Source: an uncultured Bacilli bacterium (GTDB lineage Bacteria; Bacillota_I; Bacilli_A; RF39; UBA660). From it: a DNA stretch of 15,618 bases. Location: contig CAKPAK010000040.1 in assembly GCA_934132915.1 (NCBI GenBank), forward strand, positions 1 to 15,618, read 5' to 3'. The translations under genes and the position numbers were made by a program. The notes beneath the pieces were generated by a model, which had not been told where the DNA came from, ran no database searches, and saw only the letters and a program-made list of their open reading frames with translations. Positions 12,801 through 15,618 of the stretch are shown here, piece by piece (positions within the stretch are counted from its first letter, which is position 1; every line of letters begins with the position of its first letter).

Positions 12801-15618
12801 AAAATTTACAGGAGAAAAGTGATATTAAATTATGGTGGATTAAACAGGCATATAGTACAGGATTAAATGTTGGAAATATGTTGCCTTCAGTTGCAAGTAG
12901 TGCAGTATTTTCGTTTGCTGGGTTACCTTCATTAGGACAAAAACTAGCATCGACATTTTTGTTTGCTAGTGCATATGGAAGCTCATATCAGGAAGGAATG
13001 CAAAAAGGAAAGACGGTTGCGCAAGCTATTGCTTATGCTGGAATGAGTGCGACTTCTGAATTGATTTCTGAAGTGTTTGTTGGGCGTATACCTGGAATTA
13101 GTATAACTAAAAAATTTGTTGAAGATTCCTCCAGTGTTTTATACCCAACGGTAAAAAGTGCTGTTTTAGGAAGTTTAAAGGTAATTGGAGCAGATTTAAT
13201 TAATGAAGTTTCGGAGGAAGAGATTCAAAATATTATTCAGATAGTTCTTGATGGGGCTACTGGCGGTATTGTTGATTTTAGTGGTTTGCAAGAAGAAAGT
13301 GTTGATACGGCTGTTGTGACTGTACTTTCTACTTTGCTATTGGGAGCTGGGACTAATGCAATAAATTTAGGAAATAATATTTCTAATACAAAGAAGTTTC
13401 AAAATGGGGAGTTTTCTATAAAATTGCAAGATGGGACAATAGTTCCTATGACAAAAGAATATTTAGTTAATAATAATATAATTAATATTGAAACTAAGGA
13501 GATTGATTTAGAAAAATTACATGAATATTTTAATTCTTGTAAAAATAATGGAATAGATTCTATTAATAAGGTAGCAGCTAAAGAATTAGAGAATATTATT
13601 GAAAAAAAATTAAAAGAGCGTGGAATTGATACTTCATTTTCAGATTTAGTTTTAAATGGATATGAGATGAATACTTCATTTTTTGGCAAGGAAATAGCGG
13701 ATTTAATAGAACAACAGCTTTTGATAAAAAATTCAGGAAAATATGTGTCATCTTTAAATGAGGTAGTTAACAAAATTAACGAAGTAGGGACGGCTCTTAA
13801 AGACGGTATTAACGTAGCAAAAGAAAATATTGAAGATATTAGTACGTCATTAAAGAAAAGTACAACAATTCATAAGGAAAATGTCCAACAAATTTTATTT
13901 AATGTATCTTCAAAATTACATGAAAATATTTCTAATTTAAAAATAAACATGTTTGAATTAAGTGATAATCTTGTTAATGGTTTTCAAAATGTTAGAGAAT
14001 CAACAGCTCTTTTCTTTGAAAAAATTTCTTTGTCATATAAAAGAAGAGAATTTATTAATTTTTTAAAAAATTTTGATTATAAAAATCCAAATATGTATGA
14101 TACAATAAACGAATTAAATAAAGTGGCAACAAATCCAATTGGTACTTATGAACAGATAGGGAAAATTGAATCTAAATTAAATGAAACTTTTGAACAACAG
14201 GGTATTTCTAATTATTATAAAGCTGCTTATCGTGCATTGACTAGCCTTACTAATTCGGTTAAAAGTGCTCCTACAAATAAAGAAATAATGTCGTTTTATA
14301 AAAAGTTTTCAAATTCTACTAAGTATGAAATAAAGTCACAAAATGGTGCTTTTAGCCATATTAGGTCTAATGATTTTCAGGTTTCTCCATCAAAAAGGTT
14401 ATATATAAATAACATTAATTTTTCAGATACAATTAATTTTTCTTTGTTGTTTGCTCAAAAATGTGAAGAAAGAGGAATACCTTTTTACTTTAAAACTGCA
14501 GATATGAGTAATGGGGTAAGTAATATTAAGAAAAGTAATTTTTATAGAGACGAAAGTATTGTCATTTATTCAAGTGATGAATATATTGTTGATTATCTTA
14601 ATATATGCGAAGAAATAAGAGAAGAAACAAAAATGGAGTTTAATCCACCTCCAGGATTAACTGGTGCAATAAATGATTTTATTGGATATGGTGATGAACC
14701 ACGAAGTCATGGTTCATATAATAGTGTTAGAACAAAGGTTATTGCGGCTGCTTTGAAAGAAACTAATAGTTATTATTTTGGTAGAGAATATGGTGTTGAA
14801 TCAGAAATGACTAGTTTAAGAACAAATTATTCTAAATATAAGGAGTATTTAACTTTGTTTTATAATAATATTAAAAAATATTCAAAAATGAATGATGTTG
14901 ATATAAATGCTTTTTTCTTAAATGATGGCAATTTAGAGGTTGAAAAACAAAGTACAGTAGATTTTGATGGCTTATCAAATCAAGTTGCAAAGGAAAGCTT
15001 AAATATTAATGAGTCTGCTCAATTAACTCAAGAACAAATACAAGATATGCAAAGTAAGACGGATAGTTTAGTTCAAGAAGCCGATCAATCTCTTCAAAAT
15101 TTACAAAATGAGATTACTCAAATTCAAGAATCGACTCAACAACATCAGGAGAGTAGTAATGCTGAACAGAATACTGTGAATGTACAAGATTCAACACAAA
15201 GTGCCATAGATGCACCAGTTGAAACTGTTGAACAAGCATATCAAACCATTCAACAAGTTGCTGAACAAAATGGATTGGATGATTTAGTTGTTTCTATGCC
15301 TGAACCTCTAGGAGATAAGATTGATCAGCAAGCTGCACAGGCTCATCAGATGATGCAGGATGAAATTCAAAGTTTGAAGCAGAAAAATAGTACAGAGCAA
15401 AAATTGAATGATGCAGTAAATGGAATGCAAGAGATAAATGAGGAATTATCTCAAAATCCAAGTAAAAATATTGATGGAAATGGTTATGAAATTGCTCATC
15501 AAAAAATTCAAGAACAAATACAAAGTATGCAAAATAAGACAGATAGTTTAGTTCAAGAAGCCGATCAATCTCTTCAAAATTTACAAAATGAGATTACTCA
15601 AATTCAAGAATCGACTCA
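9836..15618 (+). CDS. Giant LysM protein, candidate T7SS substrate, 3' end cut off
   Basis: The frame is open from ATG 9836 (AAAGGTG six bases upstream) to the window edge, 1,927 complete codons without a stop. There is no Sec signal peptide. Two LysM domains (40-83 and 101-144; both with G-D-T-L-S-K-I-A-R) should bind peptidoglycan. A Ser/Asn-rich linker (145-about 205) and a long helical region with coiled-coil parts (about 210-1000) follow. A Gly/Ala-rich hydrophobic stretch (about 1009-1085, with G-N-M-L-P-S, and 1159-1180) resembles segments before toxin domains in large Firmicutes proteins. Residues about 1480-1690 look like the HopA1 effector family: R-L-Y-I near 1523, Y-R-D-E-S-I-V-I-Y at 1570-1578, and P-G-L-T-G...D-E-P...S-Y-N-S-V-R at 1606-1632. 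A Gln-rich coiled-coil tail begins near 1725 with a 160-residue repeat period. It follows the WXG-like genes in one operon. A wall-anchored T7SS effector is the best reading, but enzymatic activity is unproven. Confidence 0.75.
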   Translation, partial: MGWGQVNIKKLEINSSKREDNSQSALNAAIPKPSIKKIDVVQSGDTLSKIARDNNTTVEEILELNDNIDDPNMIEIGEKIILPNNRLNSSDIGNEKEDGSYIVQEGDTLSKIARENNTTVDELVKLNDIKDPDYIETGDKIDMPTNVSSVSNNSSTISSQSSNMSGSSSSTNFSGSNVSGSSFGQNVGENGSTNTSAINTDALGEIVSGVASGLSKLFSFTTSEVKNTVVMKNDGIEELTLLANDDNVEKFDLFDLSWVDPNDQILINLLANKSGKDPDYVKSIFQIALDNGYLLRYGPFEMEDGSSINCFQVTDPYVLNSKGKYQENVFLSIKQSDDGAYFFSNDFSVEDFKEKIESIASERDEVLNQYSSSGLPKWVQSLMVSNVKECADKIINGIDSFFSFSKDSLNHISLTMNAFLSDFYENKIKANVVNLVCGLKSLNFYEKKEININVDGVLKLFNEFEQYIVDEVVDVRDNQVSLIKDTLKQGFLDFQSAVNKIVGILDSNQVSVNNTVDVSNMSNKELYDYSVGIIRDCLSNLDPDTNYNDMTNYEIIVLFSSNLSEFSELFDGDVTEFLNGLLQQQTVLLSTDRDVFTDYLNYKQIDEEDREDLFADFDKGNGAAAMATVEMLSIDSQIEDLEKENDQLSKDVIPGHYYMGVRLEEPNPESQKKINENNRMISELNVQKYNLKQQYQKNSFNYLINLRDSEEYLSSMALPDSIEITMYDSTTFDFPIENIKEQILRDGCIHLENLENVNSYITDDEWIIILEKLYQDDEVIKAVLGDTPKTREEFVNQCFSMYLNSQSVVLKVYSQMSDDQVNDCLYLSKNESPDRAKDFIYSMEDDVNRYYGQKRAEEEIQQVLSGKEVFGDVLKSLGVSTADGLEGWFDNVCRCFTGDTTVTSQQYASQYFLQIIGGASMFMELSDSDIEELLNDEENPIDQATADQLKKLDSPCLLDVYLETKRISQEDYDYYKNLKNEEPYASCIENLQEKSDIKLWWIKQAYSTGLNVGNMLPSVASSAVFSFAGLPSLGQKLASTFLFASAYGSSYQEGMQKGKTVAQAIAYAGMSATSELISEVFVGRIPGISITKKFVEDSSSVLYPTVKSAVLGSLKVIGADLINEVSEEEIQNIIQIVLDGATGGIVDFSGLQEESVDTAVVTVLSTLLLGAGTNAINLGNNISNTKKFQNGEFSIKLQDGTIVPMTKEYLVNNNIINIETKEIDLEKLHEYFNSCKNNGIDSINKVAAKELENIIEKKLKERGIDTSFSDLVLNGYEMNTSFFGKEIADLIEQQLLIKNSGKYVSSLNEVVNKINEVGTALKDGINVAKENIEDISTSLKKSTTIHKENVQQILFNVSSKLHENISNLKINMFELSDNLVNGFQNVRESTALFFEKISLSYKRREFINFLKNFDYKNPNMYDTINELNKVATNPIGTYEQIGKIESKLNETFEQQGISNYYKAAYRALTSLTNSVKSAPTNKEIMSFYKKFSNSTKYEIKSQNGAFSHIRSNDFQVSPSKRLYINNINFSDTINFSLLFAQKCEERGIPFYFKTADMSNGVSNIKKSNFYRDESIVIYSSDEYIVDYLNICEEIREETKMEFNPPPGLTGAINDFIGYGDEPRSHGSYNSVRTKVIAAALKETNSYYFGREYGVESEMTSLRTNYSKYKEYLTLFYNNIKKYSKMNDVDINAFFLNDGNLEVEKQSTVDFDGLSNQVAKESLNINESAQLTQEQIQDMQSKTDSLVQEADQSLQNLQNEITQIQESTQQHQESSNAEQNTVNVQDSTQSAIDAPVETVEQAYQTIQQVAEQNGLDDLVVSMPEPLGDKIDQQAAQAHQMMQDEIQSLKQKNSTEQKLNDAVNGMQEINEELSQNPSKNIDGNGYEIAHQKIQEQIQSMQNKTDSLVQEADQSLQNLQNEITQIQEST
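9953..10267 (+). repeat. Tandem LysM-coding repeats in the giant gene
   Basis: Two LysM-coding segments, 9953-10084 and 10136-10267, are clearly similar at both protein and base level (each contains GATACTCTTTC followed by AAAATAGCA). This points to a tandem domain duplication rather than separate acquisition. Confidence 0.8.
15028..15138 (+). repeat. 111-bp direct repeat, copy 1, in the Gln-rich tail
   Basis: This copy differs from the segment 480 bases downstream at only four positions, all in the first 34 bases; the last 77 bases are identical. It encodes a Gln-rich coiled-coil block starting at residue 1732. Confidence 0.95.
15508..15618 (+). repeat. 111-bp direct repeat, copy 2, cut by the window end
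   Basis: This is the second copy, in the same frame and exactly 480 bases (160 codons) after the first, starting at residue 1892. It is still identical to copy 1 at the last base of the window, so the repeat continues and more copies may follow. Confidence 0.95.

Noticed and set aside
13399..13773. Antisense open frame of 124 codons within the giant gene
   Set aside because: The + strand frame is continuous and protein-like through this region. The antisense product is Ser/Phe/Ile-rich, as expected from the complement of AT-rich coding sequence.
1..15618. Mycoplasma-type code with TGA as Trp, suspected from the AT-richness
   Set aside because: TGA terminates the 62-codon gene at 9820-9822 and all conserved Trp residues are TGG, so the standard code holds.
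15028..15618. CRISPR-like array
   Set aside because: The repeats are 111 bases, 480 bases apart and in frame within a coding sequence; they encode a protein repeat.

Overview
The window is a strongly AT-rich stretch in which every supportable gene lies on the + strand. Genes have good Shine-Dalgarno sites (GGAGG, AGGTG), TGA is used as a stop (at 9820-9822), and tryptophan is encoded by TGG, so the standard bacterial code applies. The first three genes, spoIIQ (5' cut), spoIIID and mbl, follow the order of the Bacillus-type spore-former block. This suggests an endospore-forming or ancestrally sporulating Bacillota. The low GC and divergent sequences fit an uncultured gut Bacilli/Erysipelotrichales-like lineage, but the exact taxon is inference.

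Layout. 2-1822: the sporulation and cell-shape block, with intrinsic terminators after spoIIQ and after mbl. 1831-2754: a Fic AMPylation module made of a small antitoxin-like gene overlapping a fic gene with an intact HxFxEGNGRxxR motif, with its own extended -10 promoter and a terminator. 2781-7785: a strong sigma-A promoter followed by essC (FHA-FHA-TM-TM-three FtsK/SpoIIIE ATPase domains) and a ubiquitin-like esaB/yukD gene, the signature pair of a Firmicutes type VII secretion system (T7SSb). 7786-8037: a 252-base gap holding a long nested inverted repeat, a T12 run, and a second promoter with a palindrome between -35 and -10. 8038-9822: four small helix-rich genes, three of which share a WXG-like turn ([W/F]-[N/S]-S). 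9836 to the window end: one uninterrupted reading frame of more than 1,927 codons that runs off the edge. It encodes a giant protein with two LysM domains, a Ser/Asn-rich linker, a long helical region, a Gly/Ala-rich hydrophobic segment, a region resembling the HopA1 effector family, and a Gln-rich coiled-coil tail with a nearly identical 111-bp repeat.

Reading of the whole. The right two thirds looks like a T7SSb locus split into a machine unit (essC-esaB) and a separately promoted substrate unit (WXG-like partner proteins plus the giant LysM protein). The small proteins probably play the role of WXG100/Lap-type partners that bring the giant protein to EssC. The giant protein has no Sec signal peptide but carries peptidoglycan-binding LysM domains, which fits T7SS export and cell-wall retention. 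EssA, EssB, EsaA and a canonical EsxA are not in this window; they may lie beyond its right edge or elsewhere.

No gene-free stretch exceeds 300 bases. The two largest are 2714-2951 (terminator, promoter and an otherwise featureless leader) and 7786-8037 (described above). No tRNA, rRNA, CRISPR array, transposase or insertion sequence was seen.
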